Notes: a model not told the origin generated them from the letters alone. DNA of 64,000 nucleotides from Cellulomonas dongxiuzhuiae (GCF_018623035.1 NZ_CP076023.1:1178001-1242000); one strand, 5' to 3'; counted from the first letter of the stretch, positions 37,208 to 47,656 are shown. A program made the numbers and translations.

Positions 37208-39415
37208 TCAGGGCCGGACGTACACCCGCATGCTCAGCGGCTCCATGGTCGTCATGGTGCCCACCGCCTGGTGCAGGCCGCCGGAGATGGCGGCCGTCGA
37301 GACCTCCGACGGGCGTTCCCACACCGAGTCCCACGCCAGGGTCCAGGGCTCGCCGGCACCGCCGGCGAGCTCCACGTGCACGGCGTCCAGCGCGCCGTTG
37401 ACGACGAGCAGCACCTGGTCGTCGTCCGGCGGGGCCGCGGAACGGAGCATCTGGAAGGTGCGGATCCCCGCGTCGTGCCAGCGCGCGTGGTCGAACGGCG
37501 CGCCGTCCGGGCAGTACCAGCCGAGGTCGGGCGGCGCCCCGTCGGTCCGCGGACGCCCGGTGTAGAAGGTGCTCGTGCGCAGCGCCGCGTGGTCCCGCCG
37601 CAGCGCGAGCAGGTGCCGGGCGGTCGCGAGCAGGTCGGTGCGCCACGGCGAGAGGTCCCAGGAGACCCAGGAGATCTCGTTGTCCTGGCAGTACGCGTTG
37701 TTGTTGCCGCGCTGGGTCCGCCCCGTCTCGTCGCCCGCCGTGATCATGGGGGTGCCCGTCGCGAGCACGAGCGTCGCGAACAGGTTGCGGATCGAGCGGC
37801 GCCGCAGGGGCACGATGTCGGCGGCCGGGGAGTCGCGCTGCACCGGTCCCTCGACCCCGTGGTTCCACGACCGGTTGTCGTCCGAGCCGTCACGGTTCTG
37901 CTCGCCGTTGGCGGCGTTGTGCTTGTGCTCGTACGCGACGAGGTCGGCCAGCGTGAACCCGTCGTGGGCGGTGACGTAGTTGACCGACGCGTACGGGCCG
38001 CGACCGAGCGGCGGCGTGCCGTGCCCGAACAGGTCGACCGAGCCCGCCAGCCGCGTCGCGAGGTCCCGCACCCGGTGCCCGGGCAGGCCGTGGGCGGCGC
38101 GGCCGGGGTCGGCGAGCCAGAACGAGCGGACCGCGTTGCGGAACCGGTCGTTCCACTCGGCGAAGGGCGCCGGGAACTGCCCGGTGCGCCACCCGCCCGG
38201 TCCCACGTCCCACGGCTCGGCGATGAGCTTGAGGCCGGCGAGCGACGGGTCGGTCGCGGCGGCGACGAGCGTCGCGTGGTCCTGGCGGAACCCGTCGGTG
38301 CTGCGCCCCAGCGTGACGGCGAGGTCGAAGCGGAACCCGTCGACCCCGACGACGTCCGCCCAGTACCGCAGCGAGTCGAGCGTCATGGCCACGACGCCCG
38401 TGCGGCGGAAGTTGAGCGTGTTGCCGGTCCCGGTCACGTCGACGAGCGTCGCGGGCACGGCGCCGTCGTGCGTGTAGTAGTACGCGTCGTCCAGGCCGCG
38501 CCACGACACGTGCTGGCCGGGCAGCCCGCCCTCGCACGTGTGGTTGTAGACGACGTCGAGCAGGACCTCGAGGCCGGCCTCGTGCAGCGCGTGCACGGTC
38601 GCGCGCAGCTCGTCCAGCACGGCCGCCGGGCCGGCCGCGCGCGCGGCGGCGGTCGCGTACGCGGCGTGCGGCGCGAAGAAGCCGAGCGTCGAGTAGCCCC
38701 AGTAGTTCGTCAGCCCCTTCTCGACGAGGTGCGTCTCGGACGTGAAGGCGTGGACGGGCAGCAGCTCGACCGCGGTGACGCCCAGGCCCAGGAGGTGGGC
38801 GACGACGGCCGGGTGCGCCAGCCCGGCGTAGGTGCCGCGCAGCTCGGGCGGGAGGTCGGGGTGCAGCCGGGTCAGCCCCTTGGTGTGCGCCTCGTAGACG
38901 ACGGTGCGCGACCACGGGGTCCACGGCCGGTTGGCGGCGGGGTCCGGGCCGGGCAGGGCACGCGTGTCCACCACGACGCCGTGGGGGACGTGGCCCGCGG
39001 AGTCACGCTCGTCGCGCGGCCCGTACGGGTCGCCGACGAGGTCGTCGCCGACGACGTGGCCGTAGGTCTCCGGGACGTAGCGCAGCTCCCCGACCAGACC
39101 GCGCGCGTACGGGTCGACCAGCAGCTTCGCCGGGTTGTAGCGCAGACCGTACGCGGGCTCCCACGGGCCGTGGGCGCGCAGGCCGTAGCGCTGACCGGGC
39201 CGGACGCCGGGCACGGACGCCGACCACACCCCCAGGTGCGGCCCGGACAGCGGGACGCGTCGCTCCGTCGGTGCGTCGAGCGGGCCGTCGAGCAGGCACA
39301 GCTCGACCGCCACGGCGTGGGGGGCGAGCACCGCGACGTCGATCCCCACGTCGGTGACGTGGACGCCGAGGCAGTAGGGGCCACGGCGCGGTCCGGTCGT
39401 CACGGTGTCGCTCAC
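37208..39415 (-). CDS. glgX: glycogen debranching enzyme (GH13_11)
   Basis: GlgX hydrolyses the alpha-1,6 branches left when GlgP shortens chains. The 735-residue protein has CBM48 (VAVLAPHAVAVELCLLDGP), RTVVYEAHTKGLTRLHPDLP, ELLPVHAFTSETHLVEKGLTNYWGY, VLLDVVYNHTCEGG-like sequence, the nucleophile in DGFRFDLAVTLGR, the acid/base in LIAEPWDVGPGGW, and YVTAHDGFTLADLVAY. GTG 39415 follows a GGAGG site. It lies 32 bp downstream of the FAD gene start on the same strand in the order glgX then FAD gene, but the latter has its own promoter. Confidence 0.95.
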   Translation of the reverse strand: MSDTVTTGPRRGPYCLGVHVTDVGIDVAVLAPHAVAVELCLLDGPLDAPTERRVPLSGPHLGVWSASVPGVRPGQRYGLRAHGPWEPAYGLRYNPAKLLVDPYARGLVGELRYVPETYGHVVGDDLVGDPYGPRDERDSAGHVPHGVVVDTRALPGPDPAANRPWTPWSRTVVYEAHTKGLTRLHPDLPPELRGTYAGLAHPAVVAHLLGLGVTAVELLPVHAFTSETHLVEKGLTNYWGYSTLGFFAPHAAYATAAARAAGPAAVLDELRATVHALHEAGLEVLLDVVYNHTCEGGLPGQHVSWRGLDDAYYYTHDGAVPATLVDVTGTGNTLNFRRTGVVAMTLDSLRYWADVVGVDGFRFDLAVTLGRSTDGFRQDHATLVAAATDPSLAGLKLIAEPWDVGPGGWRTGQFPAPFAEWNDRFRNAVRSFWLADPGRAAHGLPGHRVRDLATRLAGSVDLFGHGTPPLGRGPYASVNYVTAHDGFTLADLVAYEHKHNAANGEQNRDGSDDNRSWNHGVEGPVQRDSPAADIVPLRRRSIRNLFATLVLATGTPMITAGDETGRTQRGNNNAYCQDNEISWVSWDLSPWRTDLLATARHLLALRRDHAALRTSTFYTGRPRTDGAPPDLGWYCPDGAPFDHARWHDAGIRTFQMLRSAAPPDDDQVLLVVNGALDAVHVELAGGAGEPWTLAWDSVWERPSEVSTAAISGGLHQAVGTMTTMEPLSMRVYVRP

Positions 39416-39505
39416 GCCTCCATGGTGCCAGGACGCACGTCCGAGTCGTGTCACCGGTGTTTCCACCAGGCGAACACCCCGAGCGAGGTGCGGCGGTGCG
39501 GACGG

Positions 39506-39511
39506 TAACGT
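39506..39511 (+). promoter_or_regulatory. leaderless-type -10 of etfB
   Basis: TAACGT, then 7 bases, then GTG 39519. Confidence 0.55.
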
Positions 39512-39518
39512 TCGCGGG

Positions 39519-40313
39519 GTGAGGATCGTCGTCTGCGTGAAGTTCGTCCCCGACATCCAGTCCGACCGGCAGCTCGGTCCCGACGGGCGCGTCGTGCGCG
39601 ACGGCGGTGACGGCACCCTCAACGAGCTCGACGAGAACGCCGTCGAGGCCGCGCTCGTGCTCGCCGAGGAGCACGACGGGCAGGTGGTCGTGCTGACCGT
39701 CGGGCCCGACGACGCGGTCGACGCGGTCCGCAAGGGCCTGCAGATGGGCGCCGACGAGGCCGTGCACGTGCTCGACGACGCCGTCGCCGGCTCGGACGCG
39801 ATCGGGACCGCGACGGTGCTCGCGGCCGCGATCCGGCACCTGTCGGCGGACGCACCGGTCGACCTGGTGATCACGGGCATGGCGGGCCTCGACGGGCTGA
39901 CGTCGCTGCTGCCGACCGCGATCGCCGAGGTGCTCGACCTGCCGGCCCTGCCCCTCGCGTCGACCCTCACGGTCGACCCGTCGGCCCGCACCGCGACGGT
40001 GACGCGCCGGCTCGACCACGCGACGGAGACCCTCACCGCCGACCTGCCGGCCCTGGTGTCGGTCACCGACGGCCTCAACGACCCGCGGTACCCGAACTTC
40101 AAGGGCATCATGGCCGCCCGCAAGAAGCCGGTGACGACGCTGACCCTCGCGGACCTCGGCGTCGACCCCGCGACCGTCGGCACGGCGGGTGCCCGCACCC
40201 AGGTGCTCGAGGCCGCGCCCCGACCGCCGCGCGAGGACCGTGTGCTCGTCACCGACACGGGTGACGCCGGTACCCGGCTGGCCGCCTGGCTCGTCGAGCG
40301 CAAGCTCGTCTGA
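39519..40313 (+). CDS. etfB: electron transfer flavoprotein beta subunit
   Basis: EtfB and EtfA form a heterodimer carrying electrons from acyl-CoA and other dehydrogenases to the quinone pool. The 264-residue protein begins RIVVCVKFVPDIQSDRQ, with LNELDENAVEAAL and the AMP/FAD region (TVGPDDAVDAVRKGLQMGADEAVHV), and YPNFKGIMAARKKP, the signature of the beta subunit. Normal length. It is followed 47 bp later by etfA. In Mycobacterium the same pair (fixA/fixB) lies next to iscS-mnmA, as here. Confidence 0.93.
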   Translation: MRIVVCVKFVPDIQSDRQLGPDGRVVRDGGDGTLNELDENAVEAALVLAEEHDGQVVVLTVGPDDAVDAVRKGLQMGADEAVHVLDDAVAGSDAIGTATVLAAAIRHLSADAPVDLVITGMAGLDGLTSLLPTAIAEVLDLPALPLASTLTVDPSARTATVTRRLDHATETLTADLPALVSVTDGLNDPRYPNFKGIMAARKKPVTTLTLADLGVDPATVGTAGARTQVLEAAPRPPREDRVLVTDTGDAGTRLAAWLVERKLV

Positions 40314-40360
40314 CGCCGGCCCACCCACCCCGACTGCTCGCACCCTCCCGGAGGACCGTC

Positions 40361-41341
40361 GTGACCGCCAGCCCCGTGCTCGTCCTGCTCGACCACGCAC
40401 CCGACGGCTCCCTGCGTCCGCCGGTCCGTGAGCTGCTGACCCTCGCGCGCGACCTCGCGGGCGACGCGGGCGTGCACGGCGTGTGGGCCGGTGGCGAGGA
40501 CCTCGTCCCGGCGCTGCCCGTGCTCGCCGCGCAGGGCGTGACGACCGTCCACCGGCTCGTCACGGACGCCGACGTCCACCTCTCGGCCGTGCTGGCCGAC
40601 GGCCTGGAGGCCGCGACCGCCGCGTCGGGGGCGTCGCTGCTGCTGCTCGTGTCGTCGTTCGACAACAAGGAGACCGCCGCACGCCTCGCGGTGCGCACGG
40701 GTGCGGGCGTCGTGACGGACGTGGACGGGCTGACGCTCGAGGACGGGCGCGTCGTCGCGCACAAGACGGTCCTGGCCGGCACGTGGACGACGCGGTGCGC
40801 CGTCACCGCGCCGCACGCGGTCGTGACGGTGAAGGCGAACGCCGTGACCGCGCAGGACGCGGCCGCGCCGTCGTCGCCCCAGGTCGTGGACCTGCCCGTC
40901 GAGGCGCGCGCCGGCTCGACCCGTGTGCGGCTCGTCGAGCGGACCGAGCACGCCGCGTCGGGGCGGCCCGACCTCGGCTCAGCGAACGTCGTGGTCGTCG
41001 GCGGGCGCGGCACGGAGGGCGACTTCGCGGTCGTCGAGGAGCTCGCGGACGTGCTCGGAGGTGCGGTCGGCGCGACGCGCGTCGCCACCGACGAGGGCTG
41101 GATCGGGCACGACGCGCAGATCGGCCAGACGGGCGTGACGGTCTCGCCGCGGCTCTACGTGGGCGCCGGCGTCTCCGGCGCCGTGCACCACCGCGGTGGC
41201 ATGCAGGCGTCGGGGACGATCGTGGCCGTCAACTCCGACCCCGACGCGCCGATCTTCGAGATCGCCGACTTCGGTGTCGTGGGCGACCTGTTCACCGTGC
41301 TGCCGCAGGCGGCCGCCGAGCTGCGCAGGCTGCGCGGCTGA
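40361..41341 (+). CDS. etfA: electron transfer flavoprotein alpha subunit
   Basis: The partner of EtfB, 326 residues. The N-terminal nucleotide-binding-like domain includes LLLVSSFDNKETAARLAVRTGAGVVTDV; the C-terminal FAD domain has VVVGGRGTEGDF, GQTGVTVSPRLYVGAGVSGAVHHRGGM and the signature IVAVNSDPDAPIFEIADFGVVGDL. GTG 40361 follows GGAGGACC. It forms an operon with etfB. Confidence 0.94.
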   Translation: MTASPVLVLLDHAPDGSLRPPVRELLTLARDLAGDAGVHGVWAGGEDLVPALPVLAAQGVTTVHRLVTDADVHLSAVLADGLEAATAASGASLLLLVSSFDNKETAARLAVRTGAGVVTDVDGLTLEDGRVVAHKTVLAGTWTTRCAVTAPHAVVTVKANAVTAQDAAAPSSPQVVDLPVEARAGSTRVRLVERTEHAASGRPDLGSANVVVVGGRGTEGDFAVVEELADVLGGAVGATRVATDEGWIGHDAQIGQTGVTVSPRLYVGAGVSGAVHHRGGMQASGTIVAVNSDPDAPIFEIADFGVVGDLFTVLPQAAAELRRLRG

Positions 41342-41375
41342 CAGCGGTCCGGGGCGGCGTCGCCGGCCGGGTGCG

Positions 41376-42368
41376 TCAGGTCAGGTCGCGCAGCCAGCGC
41401 AGCGTCGCGCCGGCCTGGGCGGCCTGGAACGCGCGCAGGTTCGGGATGCCCGTCGGTGCCGGCTGGCCCGACGACCATGCGAAGTAGCCCGCGAGCCCCG
41501 CGAGCGCGGCCCGCAGGTCGTCGGTGCTGACGCCCTGGGACGCCTCGCTGTTGGAGAAGAGCCACGCCGGGTCTCCGGCGCCGCCCTGCAGGGCGACGCT
41601 GGGCAGCATGAACGCCAGGTCGATCCACGGGGCGCCGACGCTCGCGTGCGGCCAGTCGATCAGCCACACCCGGTCGTGACCGTCCTCGATCATGACGTTG
41701 TCGGCGCGCAGGTCGCCGTGGACGAGCGTGTCCCCGGCGAGGACGCGCGGCGACTGCTCCTCCCACCGGGCGAGGTCCGCGAGGTGCTCGACCGCCCAGC
41801 GGCCCGGCTCGTCGACCAGCTGGGCGACGCGCTCGCGCTGCTCGGGCGTCGCCTGCAGCATCGAGCGCCACCCCGTGAAGTCGTCGCGCAGCAGGTCCTC
41901 GGTGCGCGGCAGGGCGTGCCCGGGCGTGGGCGTGCAGCGCGCGAGGTCGTCGAGCGCCGCGAGCACGAGCGCGAGGTCGTCGGCGCGCCACGGCAGCTCC
42001 GGGGAGCGGCCGTGCACGGCGTCGAACCCCAGCAGGACCCAGTCGCCGTCGTCGTCCCACCACCGCAGCGCCGGTGCCGGGACGCCCGGGGGCAGCGCGT
42101 GCGACGCGCGGATCTCGGCCCGGGCGAGCTCGGGCGAGTGCGGGTTCTGGTCGGTCGAGACGGCCTTGACGAAGACGGCGCGCCCGTCGGTGAGCTCCAG
42201 CACGGCGCAGAAACCGGGGGAGAAGCCGCTGGTCGCGGACATCTCGGCCGTCACGCGGGCGCCCGCCAGCGTCTCGATGCGCTCGCGCACCGTCCGGGGC
42301 AGGTCACGCCAGTCGAGCCGCTGACCCCCGAAGGCGAGCGGCAGCGCCATGACGTCGTCGGCACTCAC
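41376..42368 (-). CDS. aminoglycoside-phosphotransferase-like kinase
   Basis: A 330-residue protein of the APH/choline kinase fold: the catalytic segment [29 protein letters not shown] holds the HGDxxxxN motif and metal-binding D, and the N-lobe has [13 protein letters not shown] with a likely ATP-binding lysine. This family acts on many small molecules; there is no evidence here for antibiotic resistance. GTG 42368 is chosen because CAGGAT lies 6 bases upstream. It is divergent from the cysteine desulfurase gene. Confidence 0.87.
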   Translation of the reverse strand: MSADDVMALPLAFGGQRLDWRDLPRTVRERIETLAGARVTAEMSATSGFSPGFCAVLELTDGRAVFVKAVSTDQNPHSPELARAEIRASHALPPGVPAPALRWWDDDGDWVLLGFDAVHGRSPELPWRADDLALVLAALDDLARCTPTPGHALPRTEDLLRDDFTGWRSMLQATPEQRERVAQLVDEPGRWAVEHLADLARWEEQSPRVLAGDTLVHGDLRADNVMIEDGHDRVWLIDWPHASVGAPWIDLAFMLPSVALQGGAGDPAWLFSNSEASQGVSTDDLRAALAGLAGYFAWSSGQPAPTGIPNLRAFQAAQAGATLRWLRDLT

Positions 42369-42488
42369 GCCTTCATCCTGCCAGCATCCCGCCGCTCCCC
42401 GCGGCACCTCGGGCCGCACCGGTGCGCGGGGGAGACGTGGAGGTACCCGTCGCAGGACGTGCGCGCGTCCGGGGGTCGGACGCGTTCG

Positions 42489-42494
42489 TAGACT
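42489..42494 (+). promoter_or_regulatory. leaderless-type -10 of cysteine desulfurase gene
   Basis: TAGACT, then 6 bases, then GTG 42501. No Shine-Dalgarno sequence. Confidence 0.6.
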
Positions 42495-42500
42495 GTCGGT

Positions 42501-43706
42501 GTGAGCGCTCCCCGCCCCCGTGCGGTCTACCTCGACCATGCGGCCACCACGCCGATGCGCCCCGCGGCGCTCTCCGCGCTGACGGCGGCGCTCGCGCACA
42601 CCGGCAACCCCTCGTCCCTGCACACCGCCGGCCGTGCCGCGCGCCGCACGGTCGAGGAGGCCCGGGAGCGGCTCGCCGCCGCGGTCGGTGCGCGGCCCAG
42701 CGAGGTCGTGTGGACCGCGGGCGGCACCGAGGCCGACAACCTCGCGGTCAAGGGGCTGTTCTGGGCGCGGCGGACGGGGGACACCGCGCGACGCCGGGTC
42801 GTCGTGTCGGCGGTCGAGCACCACGCCGTGCTGGACCCGGCGTTCTGGCTCGCGGAGCACGCCGGTGCCGAGCTCGTGCTGCTGCCCGTCGACCGCGACG
42901 GCGTCGTCGAGGTCGAGGCGCTGCGCGCCGAGCTCGAGGCGCACGCCGACACGGTCGCGCTCGTGTCGGTCATGTGGGCGAACAACGAGGTCGGCGCCCT
43001 GCAGCCGCTGGACGAGGTCGTCGCGCTCGCGCACCGCCACGGCGTGCCCGTGCACGCGGACGCGGTCCAGGCGGTCGGGCAGGTCCCGGTCGACCTCGCG
43101 GCCTGCGGCGTGGACGCCCTGACCCTCAGCGGGCACAAGGTCGGCGGGCCCGGCTCCACGGGGGCGCTGCTGGTGCGCCGCGGCCTCGAGCTCACACCCG
43201 TGCTGCACGGCGGTGGGCAGGAGCGCGGCGTGCGGTCCGGCACGCTCGACCCGGCGCTGCTCGCGGCGTTCGCGGCGGCCGTCGACGAGGCGGTCGCCGA
43301 GCGCGAGACGCACGCCGCGCGTGTCGGCGCCCTGCGGGACGACCTCGTGCGGCAGGTGCTGGTGCAGGTGCCGGGCGCGACCCTGCGCGGTCCCGCCGAC
43401 CCGGCGCGCCGGCTGCCCGGCAACGCGCACCTGACCTTCGCGGGGTGCGAGGGCGACTCGTTGCTGTACCTGCTGGACGCCGCGGGCGTCGAGGCGTCCA
43501 CGGGCTCCGCGTGCCAGGCCGGGGTGCCGCGTCCGTCGCACGTCCTGCTGGCCATGGGGGTGGGGGAGGACGACGCGCGCGGTGCGCTGCGGTTCTCGTT
43601 CGGTGCCACGTCGAGCGCCGACGACGTCGACGCGGCGGTCGCGGCCCTCCCCGGCGCGGTCGAGCGCGCGCGCGCCGCCGGCCTGTCGACGCTGGTGGGT
43701 GCCTGA
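42501..43706 (+). CDS. cysteine desulfurase (NifS/IscS class)
   Basis: This PLP enzyme takes sulfur from cysteine as a persulfide. The 401-residue protein has [14 protein letters not shown] at the start, the PLP lysine K213 in [13 protein letters not shown], and the catalytic Cys338 in [16 protein letters not shown]. The next gene, mnmA, begins on the last base of its stop (TGATG), so its product probably supplies sulfur for tRNA 2-thiouridylation. No Fe-S assembly genes (sufBCD, iscU) lie nearby, which supports a role devoted to tRNA thiolation. Confidence 0.94.
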   Translation: MSAPRPRAVYLDHAATTPMRPAALSALTAALAHTGNPSSLHTAGRAARRTVEEARERLAAAVGARPSEVVWTAGGTEADNLAVKGLFWARRTGDTARRRVVVSAVEHHAVLDPAFWLAEHAGAELVLLPVDRDGVVEVEALRAELEAHADTVALVSVMWANNEVGALQPLDEVVALAHRHGVPVHADAVQAVGQVPVDLAACGVDALTLSGHKVGGPGSTGALLVRRGLELTPVLHGGGQERGVRSGTLDPALLAAFAAAVDEAVAERETHAARVGALRDDLVRQVLVQVPGATLRGPADPARRLPGNAHLTFAGCEGDSLLYLLDAAGVEASTGSACQAGVPRPSHVLLAMGVGEDDARGALRFSFGATSSADDVDAAVAALPGAVERARAAGLSTLVGA

Positions 43707-44866
43707 TGCGGGTGCTCGCGGCGATGTCCGGCGGTGTGGACTCGGCGGTCGCGGCCGCGCGGGCCGTGGAGGCGGGGCACGACGTCGTCGGTGTGCACAT
43801 GGCGCTGTCCCGCACGCCCGCGCAGGAGCGCAGCGGCTCGCGCGGGTGCTGCTCGATCGAGGACGCGTCCGACGCCCGCCGTGCGGCGGACGTGCTCGGC
43901 ATCCCGTACTACGTGTGGGACATGTCCGAGCGGTTCGAGGCGACGGTGGTGGCGGACTTCCTCACCGAGTACGCCGCGGGCCGCACGCCCAACCCCTGCG
44001 TGCGGTGCAACGAGCACGTGAAGTTCGCCGCGCTGCTCGACAAGGCGCTCGCCCTGGGCTTCGACGCCGTGTGCACCGGCCACTACGCGCGCGTCGTCGA
44101 GCGCGACGGCCGCCGCGAGCTGCACCGCGCCGCCGACGCCGCCAAGGACCAGTCGTACGTCCTCGCCGTGATGGGCCCGCAGCGCCTCGCCCGGGCGATC
44201 TTCCCCCTGGGCGACGTCGCGTCGAAGGCGGAGGTCCGCGCCGAGGCCGTCGCGCGCGGCCTGTCCGTGGCGGCCAAGCCCGACTCGTACGACATCTGCT
44301 TCGTCGCCGACGGCGACACGCAGGGCTTCCTGCGCCGTGCGCTCGGTGAGCAGCCGGGCGAGATCGTCGACGAGACGGGCCAGGTCGTGGGGGCGCACGA
44401 CGGCGCGTACGCGTACACGGTCGGGCAGCGGCGCGGGCTCGCGCTGGGCCGCCCGGCGCCCGACGGCCGCCCCCGGTACGTGCTCGCGGTCGAGCCGGTG
44501 CGCCGTCGCGTGGTCGTCGGACCGGCGCAGGCGCTGGACGTCGCGGACGTGCGCGGTGACGCCGCCGTGTGGTTCGGCGACGTCCCCGCGGTCGGCACGA
44601 CGTGCACGGCGCAGGTCCGCGCGCACGGCGCGGACGTGCCGGCGCGCGTCCTGGCCGCCGACGCGGGCTCCGTGACGGTGGACGTCGCCGGCGCCGGGCT
44701 GCGCGGCGTCGCCGCCGGGCAGTCGCTCGTGCTGTACGACGGCACGCGGGTGCTCGGCCAGGCGACCGTGGCGGCGACGCGCGCCGCCTCCCGGGCGGTC
44801 ACCGACCCCGAGGACGCCGGTCCGGTCCCCGCCGGTCCGGTCCCCGCAGCGGAGGGTCGCTCGTGA
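43706..44866 (+). CDS. mnmA: tRNA-specific 2-thiouridylase
   Basis: MnmA adenylates U34 of Lys, Glu and Gln tRNAs and replaces the 2-oxygen with sulfur. The 386-residue protein has the PP-loop SGGVDS (8-13), the catalytic Cys98 with Cys101 in [13 protein letters not shown], and the second catalytic Cys in [18 protein letters not shown], plus [13 protein letters not shown] of the central domain. The C-terminal tail ends in a short repeat [10 protein letters not shown] and is longer than in E. coli. It is coupled to cysteine desulfurase upstream and overlaps the next gene by GTGA. Confidence 0.95.
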   Translation: MRVLAAMSGGVDSAVAAARAVEAGHDVVGVHMALSRTPAQERSGSRGCCSIEDASDARRAADVLGIPYYVWDMSERFEATVVADFLTEYAAGRTPNPCVRCNEHVKFAALLDKALALGFDAVCTGHYARVVERDGRRELHRAADAAKDQSYVLAVMGPQRLARAIFPLGDVASKAEVRAEAVARGLSVAAKPDSYDICFVADGDTQGFLRRALGEQPGEIVDETGQVVGAHDGAYAYTVGQRRGLALGRPAPDGRPRYVLAVEPVRRRVVVGPAQALDVADVRGDAAVWFGDVPAVGTTCTAQVRAHGADVPARVLAADAGSVTVDVAGAGLRGVAAGQSLVLYDGTRVLGQATVAATRAASRAVTDPEDAGPVPAGPVPAAEGRS

Positions 44867-45882
44867 CCGCCGTCAGCGGCGTCGGGCCCTGGCCCGGGAC
44901 CGACGCGCTCGAGGCAGCGACCACCGTCGTCGGCGACCTCGTGGACACGCCCGAGGAGGTCGACGGCCTGCCGTTCACGGTCCTGCTGCCCGCGCGCGGT
45001 CCCTGGGGCGACGCGACGGGCGCCGCCGTCGCACTGGCGACGGACCTGCCCGCCGAGCTCGGGCCCCACGGCTGGAAGCTCGCCGACCGGCCTGGTCGCG
45101 ACCTCGAGCGCGCCCGGGCGTTCGCACGCGAGGACCTCGACGCGCTCGCCGTCGCCGCCCACGGCTACGAGGGCGGCCTGGTGCTGCCGGTGCTCGGGCC
45201 CTTCACGTTCGCCGCCCAGGTGTACCTGGCCCGCGGCGACAAGATCCTGTCCGACGCGGGGGCGCTGCGTGACGTCGTCGCGTCCGGTGCCGAGGGCATC
45301 GCCGCGCGGGTCGCCGACGTGCGCCGCGTCGTGCCCGGCGCCGACGTGCGCGTGCTGCTGCGCGAGCCGCTGCTGGCCCCGGTGCTGGCGGGCGCCGTGC
45401 CCGGGTTCTCCGGCCGGTCCCCGCTGCGGCGCGTCCCCGGGCCGGTCGTCGCCGAGGGGCTGAGCGCGCTCGCCGACACCGTCCGGGTGGCCGGCGCCTC
45501 GGCCGTCGTGATGCACGGCGGCAGCGCCTGGTCCGCGCTCGCGGCCGTGCGCGCGTCGTCGCTCGACGGTGCCGCGCTCGCGGTCGGCGGGATCGGGGAG
45601 CGCGGTTGGGAGGAGGTCGCGGGTCTCGTCGAGGCGGGCCGGTCCCTGTGGGCCGAGCTGCCGCCGCAGGCGTCGTCGCAGTGCGCCGGACCCGACGTCG
45701 CCGGGCAGGCCGACGTCCTGCTGCGGCCCTGGCGGACCCTGGGCCTGCCCGCCCACCGCCTGCGCGAGGTCGTGCTGCTCGCCGCTGCCCCGCCCGAGGG
45801 CGCCACCCCCGACCACGCGCGCGGTGCGCTCGCGGGCCTGGTGCGCGCCGCGGGCATCGTGGCGGAGCGGGCCGAGGGATGA
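44863..45882 (+). CDS. MetE-like 'methionine synthase' domain protein
   Basis: The 339-residue protein resembles the C-terminal (UROD/MetE-like) barrel of cobalamin-independent methionine synthase but is half its length. The N-terminus ([22 protein letters not shown]) fits the actinobacterial proteins found next to mnmA. The zinc ligands of true MetE (His and two Cys) are not evident: [16 protein letters not shown] and [10 protein letters not shown] are the only candidates. The activity is therefore doubtful. It overlaps mnmA by GTGA and the next gene by ATGA, pointing to one transcript. Confidence 0.75.
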   Translation: MTAVSGVGPWPGTDALEAATTVVGDLVDTPEEVDGLPFTVLLPARGPWGDATGAAVALATDLPAELGPHGWKLADRPGRDLERARAFAREDLDALAVAAHGYEGGLVLPVLGPFTFAAQVYLARGDKILSDAGALRDVVASGAEGIAARVADVRRVVPGADVRVLLREPLLAPVLAGAVPGFSGRSPLRRVPGPVVAEGLSALADTVRVAGASAVVMHGGSAWSALAAVRASSLDGAALAVGGIGERGWEEVAGLVEAGRSLWAELPPQASSQCAGPDVAGQADVLLRPWRTLGLPAHRLREVVLLAAAPPEGATPDHARGALAGLVRAAGIVAERAEG

Positions 45883-46331
45883 GCGTCGTACCGCCCACCC
45901 GCCGCCGCGGCCGCTCGCGCCGGCGCACGCTCGCGCTGCTCGTCGCCTCCGGGCTGGCTCTGGTCGGGGTCGTCGTGCTCGGGGTCGGGTGGGCCGGCAT
46001 CGGCATCACGACCCTGCGGGCGTCCGCCGCGGGCAGCGAGCCGTGCCTCGCGGCGTACGAGGTCGGGTCGGGCGTGGAGATCCGGTACGAGCTGCTGCCG
46101 GCGCGGGCCGTGTGCGTGCGGGACGTCGACGGGACGCGGCAGGAGGTCGTCGTGGCGTCCGTGCCGACCGCCGTCACGGTCGGCGGGCTCGTCCTCGCGC
46201 TCGGCGGCATCGCCGGGACGGTCGCGGCGCTGCTGCCCGCGCGTGGGGCGCGCGACGCGGCTCCGCTCGACGCGGCTCCACCCGGCGCGGGCGGCCCGGT
46301 GGCCCCCGCACCGCCCGCCGGCACGCCATGA
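45879..46331 (+). CDS. small two-helix membrane protein, unknown
   Basis: 150 residues: basic N-terminus (TRRRGRSRRRT), a membrane helix (about 17-40), an external loop with two cysteines (EPCLAAYEVG and ARAVCVRDVDG) likely to form a disulfide, a second helix (about 95-116) and a Pro/Ala-rich tail. I do not recognise the family. ATGA overlaps join it to both neighbours. Confidence 0.65.
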   Translation: MSVVPPTRRRGRSRRRTLALLVASGLALVGVVVLGVGWAGIGITTLRASAAGSEPCLAAYEVGSGVEIRYELLPARAVCVRDVDGTRQEVVVASVPTAVTVGGLVLALGGIAGTVAALLPARGARDAAPLDAAPPGAGGPVAPAPPAGTP

Positions 46332-47656
46332 TGTCCGCCGTGAGCGACGCACCCGTCACGGCCCCGGCACCGGCTCCCGGTCTGCGCGCCTGGTTGCGCG
46401 ACGTGGGGTCGGTCGTCGGGGTCGGTGTCCGGCTGTGGGTGCGAGCGTGGCCCGTGCTGCTGTGCCTCGCGCTGCTGGCGGTCGCGGGGCGCCACGCGGC
46501 CGGCTGGGCGGCCGTCAACGTGGCGTCGGTGAACAGCACCCTGGGCTGGGCCGTGCTCGTCCTGGCACCGCTGAGCATGGTGGCGGGCATCGTCGCGATG
46601 CTGCACGTGCTGCGGCGGGACCTGCCCGCGCTCGCGCGGATCGGGAGCACCCGGGGGCCCGACGACGCGACGTCCGGGCACGAGCGGGGGCTCCTCGACG
46701 TGCTCGCGTCCGTGTTCGTGCCGTTCCTGGCGCTGTACGCGTCCTACGGGATGGTGGCCGAGGACCGGTCGCGGTTCCTCAACACCGCGGCGTACCGCGA
46801 GTTCGCCGAGGGCACCTGGTTGCTGGGGGAGTCGGCGGACTTCTCGTTCACGCAGCTGGCCACCGGGTGGACCCTGGTGGCGGTCGTCGTCGTCGCCGTC
46901 GTGCTGCGCTGGCTGCTCGGGCGGTGGGAGGGGCGCAGCCACCGTCGTGCGCTCGCCTTCGCCGGTGCGTACGTCGAGGCGTTCTGGCTCCTGGCCGTCG
47001 CGGCCTTCGCGACCGAGCTGCTCGACGGCCTGTGGCAGTGGGTCGAGAGCCGGCGGGCCGTGGCGATCGTCCTCGACGGGTGGCTGCGGCTGCTCGAGGC
47101 GCTGGGGCCGGTCGCCGGACCCGTCGACACGGTCGTCGACGCGGCCGCGGGCGTGCTCGGCAACCTCGACGACCTCGTCGTCATCCCGCTCGCGTGGCTG
47201 ACGGTGGGCGCGGTGGTCTACGGGCACAGGCTCGCCGACCTGCCGAAGCCCCGGCGACGGGTCCCGGCCGCGTGGCAGCGGGTGCCCGCTCCGGTCCGGC
47301 GGTGGACCACCGAGGCGGCCGCACCGGTGATCGGGGACGTGCGCGGACGGTTCACGGCGCTCGTCAGCGGGCTGCGTCGGCTCGCGATCGCCGGGCTCGG
47401 GCCGATGCTCGTGTTCGCGCTCGCGTTCCTCGTCGCGACGCGGCTCGAGGAGGGTGTCCTGCTGCTCGGCCGGGCGATCAGCGGGCCGCAGGACGTCGAC
47501 ACGTGGCTCGCGTTCGCGCCGGCGGTCGAGGCGGTGGCGACGGCCCTGGGCCTGACGGTGACGATGGCGCTGCTCGCGGCGGGCGTCGACCGCGTCCTCG
47601 CGGGTCAGGCGGACGCCGCGGCGCGCGCGGCCACGGTCGAGGCGGACGCGATCTAG
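46328..47656 (+). CDS. multi-pass membrane protein, unknown
   Basis: A 442-residue membrane protein with about eight hydrophobic segments (for example WPVLLCLALLAVAG, WAVLVLAPLSMVAGIVAML, LVAVVVVAVVLRWLLG, PMLVFALAFLVATRL). No transporter signature is visible. It is the last gene of the mnmA run (ATGA overlap at 46328). Its TAG stop and the stop of the convergent gene share the palindrome CTAG (47653-47656). Confidence 0.7.
   Translation: MMSAVSDAPVTAPAPAPGLRAWLRDVGSVVGVGVRLWVRAWPVLLCLALLAVAGRHAAGWAAVNVASVNSTLGWAVLVLAPLSMVAGIVAMLHVLRRDLPALARIGSTRGPDDATSGHERGLLDVLASVFVPFLALYASYGMVAEDRSRFLNTAAYREFAEGTWLLGESADFSFTQLATGWTLVAVVVVAVVLRWLLGRWEGRSHRRALAFAGAYVEAFWLLAVAAFATELLDGLWQWVESRRAVAIVLDGWLRLLEALGPVAGPVDTVVDAAAGVLGNLDDLVVIPLAWLTVGAVVYGHRLADLPKPRRRVPAAWQRVPAPVRRWTTEAAAPVIGDVRGRFTALVSGLRRLAIAGLGPMLVFALAFLVATRLEEGVLLLGRAISGPQDVDTWLAFAPAVEAVATALGLTVTMALLAAGVDRVLAGQADAAARAATVEADAI

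Noticed and set aside
41376..42368. Antibiotic resistance gene (APH)
   Set aside because: Only the general kinase fold is visible. The gene is in a housekeeping context with normal composition and no mobile element.
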